Shown here: positions 51,601 through 63,081 of the stretch, piece after piece
How the letters are laid out: every line of letters begins with the position of its first letter
Numbering within the stretch: position 1 is the stretch's first letter
Assembly (NCBI GenBank): GCA_948470475.1
Contig: OX419337.1
Span: 34,098,484 to 34,162,483, forward strand
Reading direction: 5' to 3'
DNA: 64,000 bases
DNA from: Galaxea fascicularis
Taxonomy: Eukaryota > Cnidaria > Anthozoa > Scleractinia > Euphylliidae
Translations under genes and position numbers: made by a program
The notes under the pieces: model-generated
What the model saw: only the letters and a program-made list of their open reading frames with translations
The model's database searches: none
Told to the model about the DNA's origin: nothing

Positions 51601-54600
51601 TCCAGTGGTTCAAGAACAATAAGCCAATAAACACTGGCGGGCGGTATGACATCAGCCAATCAGTGAGCGGTTTTACTCTTGTGATTAAAGACTGCCAAGT
51701 GGAGGACTCGGGCGAGTATAAATGCGAAGCTAAGAACAAAGCGGGTACTGTGACCGCGGCAGCTAACCTCACTGTTACAGGTTTGTATTGATAGAGGCGT
51801 GGAGTAACCGCCAAATAGCCTAAACATTTTGTTTAGACTAGACGTACCTAATTCTTAGGTCTTCTTCAATTCGATATCGATATCGAGATATCGATTTGAG
51901 ACAAGAGAGTTGACATAGGAGGACTCTAAATAGACTATTATATTTACGGATTTACAGAAATAAAGCGTTCTTGTAGTCATTAAAATCTTCATGAAGTCTA
52001 GTCTAAAGAAACTAAAATAAAAGCCATCCGTTTCTTTCGTCCAACTTCAGCTCTTTCCAAACCGCGTCAAGAAGTAGCGGTCCGACCTGAATTCCAACAA
52101 AAGCTCTCCGATACTACTGTTACTGTGGGGGAAGAGATAGAGCTTTCTGTGAAAGTGATAGGGACTCCCGACCCAGAGGTAGAGTGGCAGAAAGATGGTA
52201 AGCCAATCAGAGATGGCCGCCGAGTAAAAGTTGAAAAGGCCAAAGACGGCGAGTATTCGGTCAGAATTCCACGTGCTGAGAGCACTGATCAGGGAGTGTA
52301 CAGCTGTACTGCTAAGAACAAGGCTGGAAAGTCTTCGTGTTCCGCTGAATTGTCCGTTGAAGGTACGTCGATACAGTTAATAGTAGTTATGTACAATGAT
52401 GTAGGCCAGGTGGAAGTCAGTCGGACAGTCAATTAGCGAAGCAGTTATGCCAGACAGTCAATTTAGACAGCGATGCTGTTGTGTCAGTCAGTCAGTTGGT
52501 CAGTTCGTCCTCAGTAAGCCTGTCCGGCTGTTATGTAGGTAGTCATTCAGCTTTTCAATTTATCTTTTACTTTACGAACATGTGGCTCACATGGCTGTCC
52601 TTGTATTTCTTTACAGTTCCTAAGCCAGAAATAAAGGAAGGAGTTATGTCGCTGTAAGTGTTTCATGATCTCCTTTTTATCATGGTTGTTTTCTTAGCTA
52701 ATCAACTTTGTTTGAATTCTCGACGTGGAACAGTTCTTGAAAACTATTTAGTGCACACGCCTCATTGGTTATCGTTCCTCACTACAGGCCCAAGATGCCA
52801 ATCGAGGAAACAGTGACTGTGGTCACAAACATACCAGTGTCACGTGAACCTGACCTAGAAGATGGTGCCCCTGCGACTCCACCTAGGTTTGTTCGCACAA
52901 TGCGAAAAGCGGAAGTCATCGAAGAAAGCGCAGCAAAGTTTTACGTTAAACTCACAGGGAACCCAGAACCGGAAGTTGAGTGGCTCAAAGATGATAAACC
53001 AGTTAAGGAGAGCCGGAAATTCCGGTTTGACGAGGATGACGATGGAGCGTTCTCATTGTTTGTGAGTGATGTTGAGGCCGGCGATGAAGGTGTCTACAAG
53101 TGTGTGGCTTCTAACACCAAAGGAGAGGTTTCGTGTCAGGCGGAGCTTTTAGTAGAACGTAAGCTATTCTTGTTGCTGTTGCTGTTTAAGATTGTTGCGG
53201 TTTTGTCATGCCTCCTGTTAGTTGATTTTTAACCTCAAACAAGCCCCTGACCTTGAAGCTATGCCTCAGTGGATTGATTAGAATTCTCTTGCTTCAACAG
53301 GTATTGAATCAACTGAAGAAGAAAGCGAAGAAACGTCCGAGGATGACGAGGTCCCAGCCAAGAAAGAAACACCCGCAAAGTAAGATAACTGTTTCTATTT
53401 CCCGGTAATTCTTACAAGGCTTGTAAGTGAAAAGTGGTGTTATTAACGTGTGATTTTTGACAAGAAGGGTGTCGGTTTTCTATGAGCTTAGTAATCTTAA
53501 TACGGCTTCTCATTATGTTCTTATTTTGTTGTTCCTCTTGCTATTGTTGTTTTGTTTTAACATTATACTGTTTTAATTTTGTTTTCAGGGAGCAGAAAGT
53601 ACCACCTCCACCCGCTCCAAAACCCAAGCCTGTAGCAAAATCAGGTCGGTTAAACTATTGATGAACACAGAACTTCTCCTTTTATATCAAGACTTATGTG
53701 TTCCATTTTTTTCTCGAAAAAGGATTACTTAACACCTAACACACGTTTAAACGGTTTAATGTTAAAACTTGACAGATATATTTGAGAAGACTGTTACTTT
53801 TGAGCTGAGCCTGAGCAAGGAATTACCTTTTAACAGCGTTTTACAAGTGTCTGTTAACCCTTTAACCCCTAAAAGTGACCAATTTTTTTATTTCTCCATA
53901 TAGTAACACTGCTCAATCAAACAAAAAGGTTATGAGAAAATAGGAAGTGATCAACAAGTAACAAAGGTCTTCATTGCTTGACAAATTCTCCTCGTTATGA
54001 CCATTGAAAACATATGGGGAAATAATTTAATCATGGCTCTCATTACCAGTGTTTTTCTTACCTTCCAGTTCCAATGCCAGTTTTCCAAACTGAGCTTCAA
54101 GATAAACAGGTCAAAGAAGGTGATAATCTTACGCTTGACGTCAGAGTCCCGGCAGAGTGCATGGCCCAAGTCACGTGGTACAAAGACGACCACGCCCTAA
54201 AGGAAGATCATCATATTGCCATCATCAACGCTGGTGAAATGCACGCCGTTAATATCTTCAACGTGTCAGTCAAGGATGAGGCAGTGTTCCGCTGTGTTGC
54301 TACTAACGATGCAGGCACAATTCACACCGACTGCGAAGTCCTCGTTGAAGGTACCAGACAACTCTTCGCGCGTCTTCTCTTCGCGCGCGTCTTTTCCTCG
54401 CACGCGTTATTTCTCCAGCGCTTCATACGCAGGCTATTTGGCAATTCGTGACTAAACCACAATTTTCCTCTCTAGACGATTTTCTGTGCGTCTACATTAG
54501 ATGAAGCGCGAAATCGGGCGGCGTTGAGTCGCGGATCCAATTACGCGTTACCTGGTACAATTGTTTCTTCTCAACGTCCGCGAAACAAACATTTGGCGTT

Positions 54601-57600
54601 TTAAGACAGAACAGAACTATAGGCATAGACTTTGCATTCGCAAAGTTGTTTTTGACACCATTAACTGAATTGTATTTCGCTGAGCACAAGTCATGGTAAA
54701 TCGGGCGCTTAATTTGATATCTTGGTCTATAAAATGCGCCCTGATTTGAATTCTTTTAAATTCAACAAGTAGCACAAACGTCTGTAACTGGTATAGTTAG
54801 ATATCGACGAAGTGGTTGGAAGCAACTTTTTGTTCTGTTTTCAATTCTGCAGAAAAGGTCAAAGTTCCTCAACAAATCATGAACCAACGGTAAGTATCTA
54901 CTTCTGGATACATACCTGTATAACTTCATAATTCTATCCCTTCTTTCTAATGATAGTAAAAAAAAATCCAAATACTTGAGAGATACTTATTCTTCCAGAT
55001 GATATTGGCAATTTGCCTATGTAAGTCGTTAATTGGTTTAGTTACGAGATCTGTTTCCTCAACACGAAGCAACTGCCAGGAGCGCTACGCTGCCTGGGTA
55101 GTTCTTTCAATACCGCTTTATTTACACCCTCCCAAAATCAAGTTGTTTTGAGATTCTAAAAAAATTATACTCAAAGCTCAAGTTTTGTGGTTCAAGACGC
55201 TCATTTGTTTCTGCGCATCAAGCTAACGGCTGATTTTGTCTTTCAAACGTCAGCCGTCTCTCCCAAATGGCACCCGAATTTGTCCAAGAATGCCAAGACA
55301 TTTGCATCTTGAAGAGCTCCACGGCACAACTCGAGATAATCGCAACAGGAAGTCAACCACTGCAGATTCGCTGGTTTAAGGACGAAGAGCCCATTAAGTA
55401 TGGCAAGCGTTTGAAGATGTCCTCTGACGGGGAACATTGCACGTTGAAGATCTCTCCTGTGCAAACACAAGATCAGGGAATCTACAAATGTGTGATATCA
55501 AACAAAGCTGGAACACAGTCGTGCGAGGCCGAGATAACGGTGGAAGGTACGCGTTTGTATAATGGTGAGCCTAATGGTGGTCCGAAGTGCAAATAAACGG
55601 AATTCCATCTTACGTTTGGTGGTATATTTCGAAGCAGTTAAAAAAAAAAAATCCTTATCCTGCCAAATACAATTTTTGTAAGCTCACGACAAGAGAGAAT
55701 ATAGCGCTTAAAAGTTCACAATATCTGATCCAGGCCACGGTTATATAAGAAAGCTCGGCTCAAGCCAAGTCCTGTGTACCCAAATAGCGAGGACATTCTT
55801 GTTATAGTCGTTTAGTACGAGATCAAAGTTGAGCTGTGCTTTTGTCTTTTAGAATCAGAGTCTGTTGCTGAAACCGCTACCGGGGCTCCTCCTGGTTCGC
55901 CTGTGACCAAACGTCTATCTCTTTTAAAGAGCGGCTCGAAACCGACTATTGTTAGCCCACTGGAAAACATTGAGATCAACCATGGAGAAAACATCACACT
56001 AGAGGTAAATAATTATATAGTGAGCAACAACACAAAATGTATCGTTTGACCCGGATATTTGGGAAAGTTGCGGACCTTACTATTAAGACCTCGAATTGGA
56101 GTCCTCGCTTATGAAACAGATCTTTCTTTTACAAACAAATGTTACTTTAAAGTATACATTGAAGCAATAAATGTCCATAAAAGTGAAACTTGTAAAACGG
56201 CCTTTTCATGTTTCTATCTAAATGGGACATATATCTTGGGAGCGTTTCTCAGACTTATCTACGGATTTGTCTATGAGTGCTTTGTTGCTTTCCAAATACT
56301 ACAGTTTTCAATTTTGATTTGGAAACATTCTTCTCATAGAGGCAAATGGTCTTATGAAAGATCGAAAACTTGTGCAAACCTTTATAAACGTGATGTCATT
56401 CTTTAAATCCGAGATTCACGACGATTCTATCTTTAACCCCTCTTTGGCATTTACAGTAAACACAAATTTTAACAAACGCTCTCAAACGACAAATAAAGCC
56501 GCTAGCGTAAGTTACCTCTTTGCAGCCGCCAGGCAAGTTGTCCTAGACAGGATTGACTTCTGACTGATCAGTGACGTTTCGTTTCCGGTTTGCAGGTCAC
56601 TTCCGGTCCTGAACCCATCGACAACATTGAGTGGTTTAAAGACAATGACTTGATCCGCTCGCGACCCCGATTCACGCAGTCTTCAGAGGGAACTTCTCAT
56701 ACTCTTGACATTCGTGCCATCGACGTTGAGGATGAAGGCATTTACAAATGCGTTCTGTTGAATAGCTGGGGTATTGCCTCGTGTTCTGCCGAGGTCTTGG
56801 TAGAAGGTAAGTCTGTGATATGGCTGGAAATCATTATGTTTTTGCAGTTAAGAGAAGTTGATGCCATTTTAGGCTTTTTGTGGTGCCATGTGGCTCTGAA
56901 ATTTGGAGAACGGTTCTTTCTATCAGCGCTGTTTATTCGGTATAGATAACTTTTTTTTTCATTTCTATGTCTTTTTCTTTAGAATCGATGTCAGAATCTT
57001 CCTCACAAGACGAGGAACAACTGGAGAAGATGAATGCCCGGATGGAACGCCGGCGATCACGTGACAGCGTATGCGCGCCAGAATTCCAACAAGAGTTGCG
57101 CAACCTTGAAGTATTTGAAGGAGACATCGTTTATCTAACCATCAAAACATCAGGCATACCGGAACCGGAAATCACTTGGTACAGGAGTGGCGAGCTTCTG
57201 AGAGAAGACGCGAGGGTAAAGTTTATCAAAGATCAGGAGACTAGGACCTACTCGTTGCTTATTAACCGAGCAGCGGTGGAAGATGGAGGAGAGTATCGCT
57301 GCGTGGCTGCAAATATGGGAGGCTCTGTGGCTTGTCAGTCGAGGCTAGTGATTAAAGGTAAAGAAGCAACAGCATTTGTTATTTGCTAGTGACGATTATC
57401 CTGCGAAATCGCACGGAGCATAGCCTGCTTAACAAGCGTTTCCGTAGGTTTTCAGCGCTCGAAAGCTGATTTCCGAATTTTGGATGCGCGGGAAATGGGC
57501 CGAAAGCGAAGCAAAAAAAGTCCTTCCCCCTTCTTTGTTTTTCTGTCGCCCCATTTCCCGCCATCTAAAATTTGGTAATCGGCATCCCCACGGGAACACT

Positions 57601-60600
57601 TGCTATGCAGGCTGCACGGAGCATGACAACAAGCTGGCTAAAAGCAGGTGGTTTTCTGCAAGATTGAGCGAAATAACTGTTTTAGCCACGCATTGACAGC
57701 AAAGCACAGTTAACCAATTTTCTGGCAGAAAAGCTGAAAAAGCCGCCATTATTTCTCCCGAGAGACGGGATTATATAATTATATCGCACGATATCTGTTG
57801 TGTAATGACAACTAATGGTGAGTTCACCATCATTGACTGTGTTACAATGTGTTTGTAATAATAAGTGATATCTACAACCCTGTGGGAGAGGAAGACTTTA
57901 ATCGGCTTTAAATGTGTAAGCGTTTCTGGTTTTTCAGGATCCCATGAAAGTCTATTCTGTGGCAAATTATGATCCCCGTCTTAGTTGTTCTGTTGCAACT
58001 ATAAATTTTCAATGACTTACTCGTAAATTTCCCGCATTTGTTTACCGTTTTCCATAGGCCATTTCCGCATTACCTCAGGCCTCTTTTTTAAAGCGAGTCT
58101 AGGTGCTCACCTTTCATATGCAAATTAATTTTCATTCCCGCGCAAATTAAAGTCTTTTTCATGTGAATGAAAATTAATTTGCATATGAAAGGTAAGCACC
58201 TAGACTCGCTTTGAAAAAGAGGCCTGAGGTAATTGAGAAATGGCCTATTGTTTGCACTGTTCATGGAGTCCAAGATAGCGTACTATAATTATGATCATAT
58301 AACTACCAACAGAACTTCCGACGAAAAGCGAAGGAGAGCCTCCTTCATTTACGGCTCCATTGAAAGATCGTTCCATCGAGGACGGTAGTGCAGCAAGGTT
58401 TGATGTGCGCGTGCATGGTCAGCCTACGCCAAAAGTCACGTGGTACAAAGCGGGCGAAGACATCACTGGCGAACGATTTCCGCACATCAAAATCTTCCAA
58501 GAAGACAATCTTTACTCCATTCTGATAACCGAAGGAAAGCTTGAGGATGCGGGACAGTACAAAGTGGAAGCCATAAATGATTTTGGAGAGGTGTCGTCTA
58601 CTGCACAGCTGTTTGTAGAAGGTGTGTTGTAAAGCTTATTCTGTCTGATACAGTTCCGGTTTACTTTAGCGACGGTAGAGACCGGCAAAGACTGTGAACA
58701 AGATCTGACTTAACTAGAAACCCAAAGAATGCACCCGCAAGCAAAATATTTTGTGAGGGGTGAGAGGGGTAGCCTCCTCCGACTTGTGATATAAGAGCAA
58801 TTAAGTCAAACAAGAACGAACTATCGGATAGCGACTGTTATTGAATTGGAAAAAAAGTTTAATCGTTGAAATTCGTGTCTGGTAACATTGTGGGAAAAAA
58901 TGAAAAAAGATGTCATTGCAGGAAGCTAGTATGGTCAGTAACAGCCCCTCCGTAAAATTAAAGTGACTTTGAGCGAAGTAGAAACACTCGCCTACAAGGC
59001 AATTATTTTCCTTTAAATCCGTGAAACAGGCAAAATGTTGTCTTAAAAGATGGCTATTGCCTTGAGTCCTCTAGTAAACAAGCAACTGAAGTGTGAATCT
59101 TTTATTCTTGTATAGTCATTTTTGTGTTCCGTTTCCTCACCGACGAATTGATCACGGAAGTCCAAACGTATTTGTTTGCTTTCTGCTTTGTAGAACCTGA
59201 TCAAAAGCCGCTTGCCGTCGGTGAAAAACCACCACGCAAGAGCTCTGGTTTGTCCCGAGTCGAGGAAGTGCTCACACTTAAACTGTACACGGCCATAGAA
59301 GACTTCTATTCAGAGGAGACTGGAAACAAATTCCTTAAGAAGGGCGACAAAGTCGAAGTCCTGGACACCAGCCGTCCTGATTTCTGGTTGGTCAGAAGAG
59401 TGTCACGTGGTTCAGAGATCGGATTTGTGCGCCACACGTGTCTTAAGAAAGACGAGGACGGGTTAGCATCCTTAATTTGAGCTTTTTTATTGATGTAGAA
59501 GACAATCGGTACTGGAGCGAAATAGAAAGCTGAATAGCGGGCAAAAGAGCAAAATAGGCAGAGCATGTTGGACTGCTACACTATAAAATAGCTTTCACCT
59601 TGTGAATGATTTATACGAAATAAATCGTATATGAACTGCGGACATGAAATCAATGTTGAATGATCCTCGCAGTTGTGAACGCAATTTATGCAATTGCGTA
59701 AAGAAGCCTGAAAAAAATTCAGCTCTTCAAACTTGCAGATCTGCCAATGACCGTTGAAGTCCTGTGTTTTGTTTTGTTTTTGTTTTTGTCTCTTAAAGCA
59801 ATTACATTATTTGCATTCATAACTGCGAGGATCACTCTTCATTGATTGAGCTGTCACTTTAGTGGTCAGTGTTCAGGATTTCAATTGAAGGTCTTCCGTC
59901 GAACTTGAAACTTTATTGAACTTTGATATATCCAATGAGAGTCTTTTTACGGAAAACTGTTGTACAGAATCGAAGGTTCTTAAAATTCCTATTTAAAGGG
60001 GAAGTATCATGAGTTGCGCATGTGCGAGTTGATCCAAGAATGAAAAATAGTAGTCAATAGATAAATTCTTTTATGGCACTTGAACCACTCCTTGGGATCT
60101 TTGCGATCGGTTAGAGCTATCTTTTTTCGACCAGAATTGTCTCTCCGACCGCCATGACCAAGGCCGAATCCCCCACTTGAGGACGCCATTTTGTTTTCAC
60201 GGTTCAACTTGAAAAATCTTAGCCTAATCTTTTTCAAGTTTGAGCGTCAGCGGGAGCATGCGCAGCTCATGCTAGTTCCCCTTTAAGGCTCTTATTTTAT
60301 TTCATTTATAATATCAATTTCCTTGTTTTTCAGAGATGAACCTGCAGATCAGCCAATGCCTGTAAGTCACTTCTATTCTTCTCAACATTAATGCTGAATT
60401 TGTACGTCATGTATTTCTCACTTCGTTTGCACATAAAATTTCGATTTTACTGGCAGGCCGCTTCACGCCCTGGTATAATTGGATTTATCAATGTTTTTTT
60501 TCTTTTTTCTTAACTTCACTCCTTTTGCCTTGGTTTTACAGGAAGAGAAAGAAAAGTTCGTTTGCATAACTAACTACAAACCTAAGTCGCCTAGTGAAGT

Positions 60601-63050
60601 ATCAGTGAATGAAGGGGACATTCTCGAGGTTCTTGACAACATCGGCTCGGAGAGCTTCTTGGTTTGTGTTGTGAGCACAGGCGCTGTGGGCTGGTTACCA
60701 AGGGTCTTTATTGTTAAGGCTCCAGACGAGGACGCGAAGAAAGTCCCAAAGACCGCTAAGGGCAAAGAAAGGGAGGCCCTCCATCAGCGAGAGTAAGTTT
60801 TCTAAAAGGACTCGAAAGTTAGGCCAGCTTTGTAGGGCGTCCTAAATAACTAAGCATCACTACTTAAAGGATATCGGAACTACATGATTTTCCTTTCAAC
60901 TTTAAATATATAAGGGAACGTCTTCAGACGAATATATCACCCCACCTCTAAGCAACGTAAGAAGTAAATATCATCAACCGACTCTGAGGCGAAAATGGCC
61001 ATTTTGTGACAGAATGAACAGCCTGACAGGAGAGTACTGCTCAGTAGCTTTCATTTGAATTTTAACTGATGAGGAATACATCTACCGACCGTAAAAGTCA
61101 AAACTTAAAACCAACTTGTGGAGCAAAATAAACAGCACCACAGGAAAGCACTGGTTAGTAGCTTTTACGAATAAATTGTTACCCTTTGGTGTTTTAGACA
61201 AACCTCTAACTAACCTGCACGTGATATGAAACATGAATAAAGAAAAGTACTACTTCGCAGCTTTGATTTGTATGATTAGTTGCCTTCTAATAAAGTTTTG
61301 AAAGCCCTTACGAGTTGCATATTGAAAGGCAAACTTCAGTGGGAACAAGGCTTGATCAAGGAATCAAGGTCGCACTAACGCCAAACTTTGGTTCACAGAC
61401 GCGTGTTAGACGAACTGGTTGAATCTGAAAAACAGTACGTGAATGATCTTCGCACGGTGGTTGAGGTATGCGATTCATGTGTTGTCACGATTATTGCTTG
61501 TGGTTTTTGATTGCTGTTTCAAAGGATTGAGACAGCTCGGTGTAATGCTGTTAATACTAGTGGTCGAGTAGTTTGTTATTCGGGTATGGCAATATTACTA
61601 GTAACGCAGGTTTTTGTGTAGCCTTTGTGAAGATATCATAAACCTCTTTGGACTTGAAATACCAGATTCCATTGGGGAAAATAGGGTTTTTTTGTAGCAG
61701 TTTGCTGTGTCATCCAATATTATCAGTCCTGTGGTGGACTTGGTGACAATTGTGTGGTCCAAGAGGATCTTACGTTGTGGCCGGCTAAGCGGAATAGTAA
61801 GGCTTGATTTAATTTACGACTGCTTCACTTCGTTTACTGTTTGTTTGCAGAGTCATTTGGCCGAACTTGACGCTGATGACGTCCCCACAGAAGTTTCTAG
61901 TCAGAAAGACGTTGTGTTTGCCAATATCAAAGATATCTACGGCTTTCACACGAGGTAATGGTTTACAATTTATAAAAGTGTTAGAGTTGCCTAAGAGCTT
62001 CTTCTCCCAGATATCGTTATATTGTGAGGCTTATATCAGTTAATGTTGCTAAGTACAAACCATTTTGTTTTACAGACAATTCCTCCACGAACTCGAGGCT
62101 TGCATCAAGAACCCTGACGATGTCCCGAAAGTTATTTTGAGACACGTAAGTATTGATTGACATTTGTCTGTCATCTGCTTTAGGAACAAATTAGATCTTG
62201 ATCGTGTTTAACGTTCTCACTTGTTGTTCGTAGAAACCCAAATTTGAGATGTACGTCAAGTTCCTCGAGAGTAGACCGTCGGCCAGTGACGCGTTGGAAA
62301 GCGAACCAGTTAAAGACTTTTGGGGGGTGAGTACGATATCGCGCACTTGATCTCGATCCAAAGAGTTCTACCGCTGTAGATTGTGCCTCCATTTAGACAG
62401 TCGTGTCGAATCTTGCTTCTCTGCAATGAAGAGGTTTGGTTGTTGATGTAATTGATCTGGGATTAACTCACTTTAAAAGCCATTGAATATTTTCGCTCGC
62501 ACGCAATTTTTCTAAAGGCATCCTGTGACTAAACTTAACTGTTAACTAGCTTAAACTGGAGAATATCCAGCGATATTCCCCAAATGCGTGTAAATAATAA
62601 TAAACACAATAGCCTCCATTTGGCTTTAAAGGGAACCTCCACTCTGACAAAAAGTTCACTTTAAATCACACGAAATAATTTTTAGAATCAAATTTGTTTG
62701 AAGTTTTAACTAACAAAGCCCGTTTATCTTAAATACATGAGTTATAGAATCGTTTATTTTTGTTTTCAAAGTTCCCGGGCGCCGCCATCTTGAATAATTG
62801 TGACGTAAAATGGTTGTCCTTTTGTTATTAGACAAAAGCTCTTTGTGTCAGAACAATAGAGCAACCGAAACACGTCACAATTATTCAAGATGGCGGCGCC
62901 CAGGAAATTTGAAAACAAAAATACGCGATTCTGAAATTCGTTTTTCTCCACTATAGATACTCTTCTGGAAAAAAAGAAAACTAACGTTGTTGCAAATACT
63001 ATATCCTGCGGTTTAAAGTGATTCTTTGGTAGGAGTGGAGGTTCCCTTTA

Positions 63051-63081
<31 letters not shown>

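Larger units (their letters stand above)
50297..54852 (+). other. Introns among exons 33-43
   Basis: Introns 50297-50653, 50960-51192, 51248-51352, 51781-52050, 52363-52616, 52654-52787, 53159-53300, 53380-53588, 53645-54068 and 54351-54852. The 51781-52050 intron has a short ATCGATATCGAT palindrome near 51872. Otherwise nothing is seen. Confidence 0.55.

Noticed and set aside
56059..56406. 115-codon frame in the intron after exon 45
   Set aside because: TTG start, no homology recognised, and the split Ig needs exons 45 and 46 to be joined across it.
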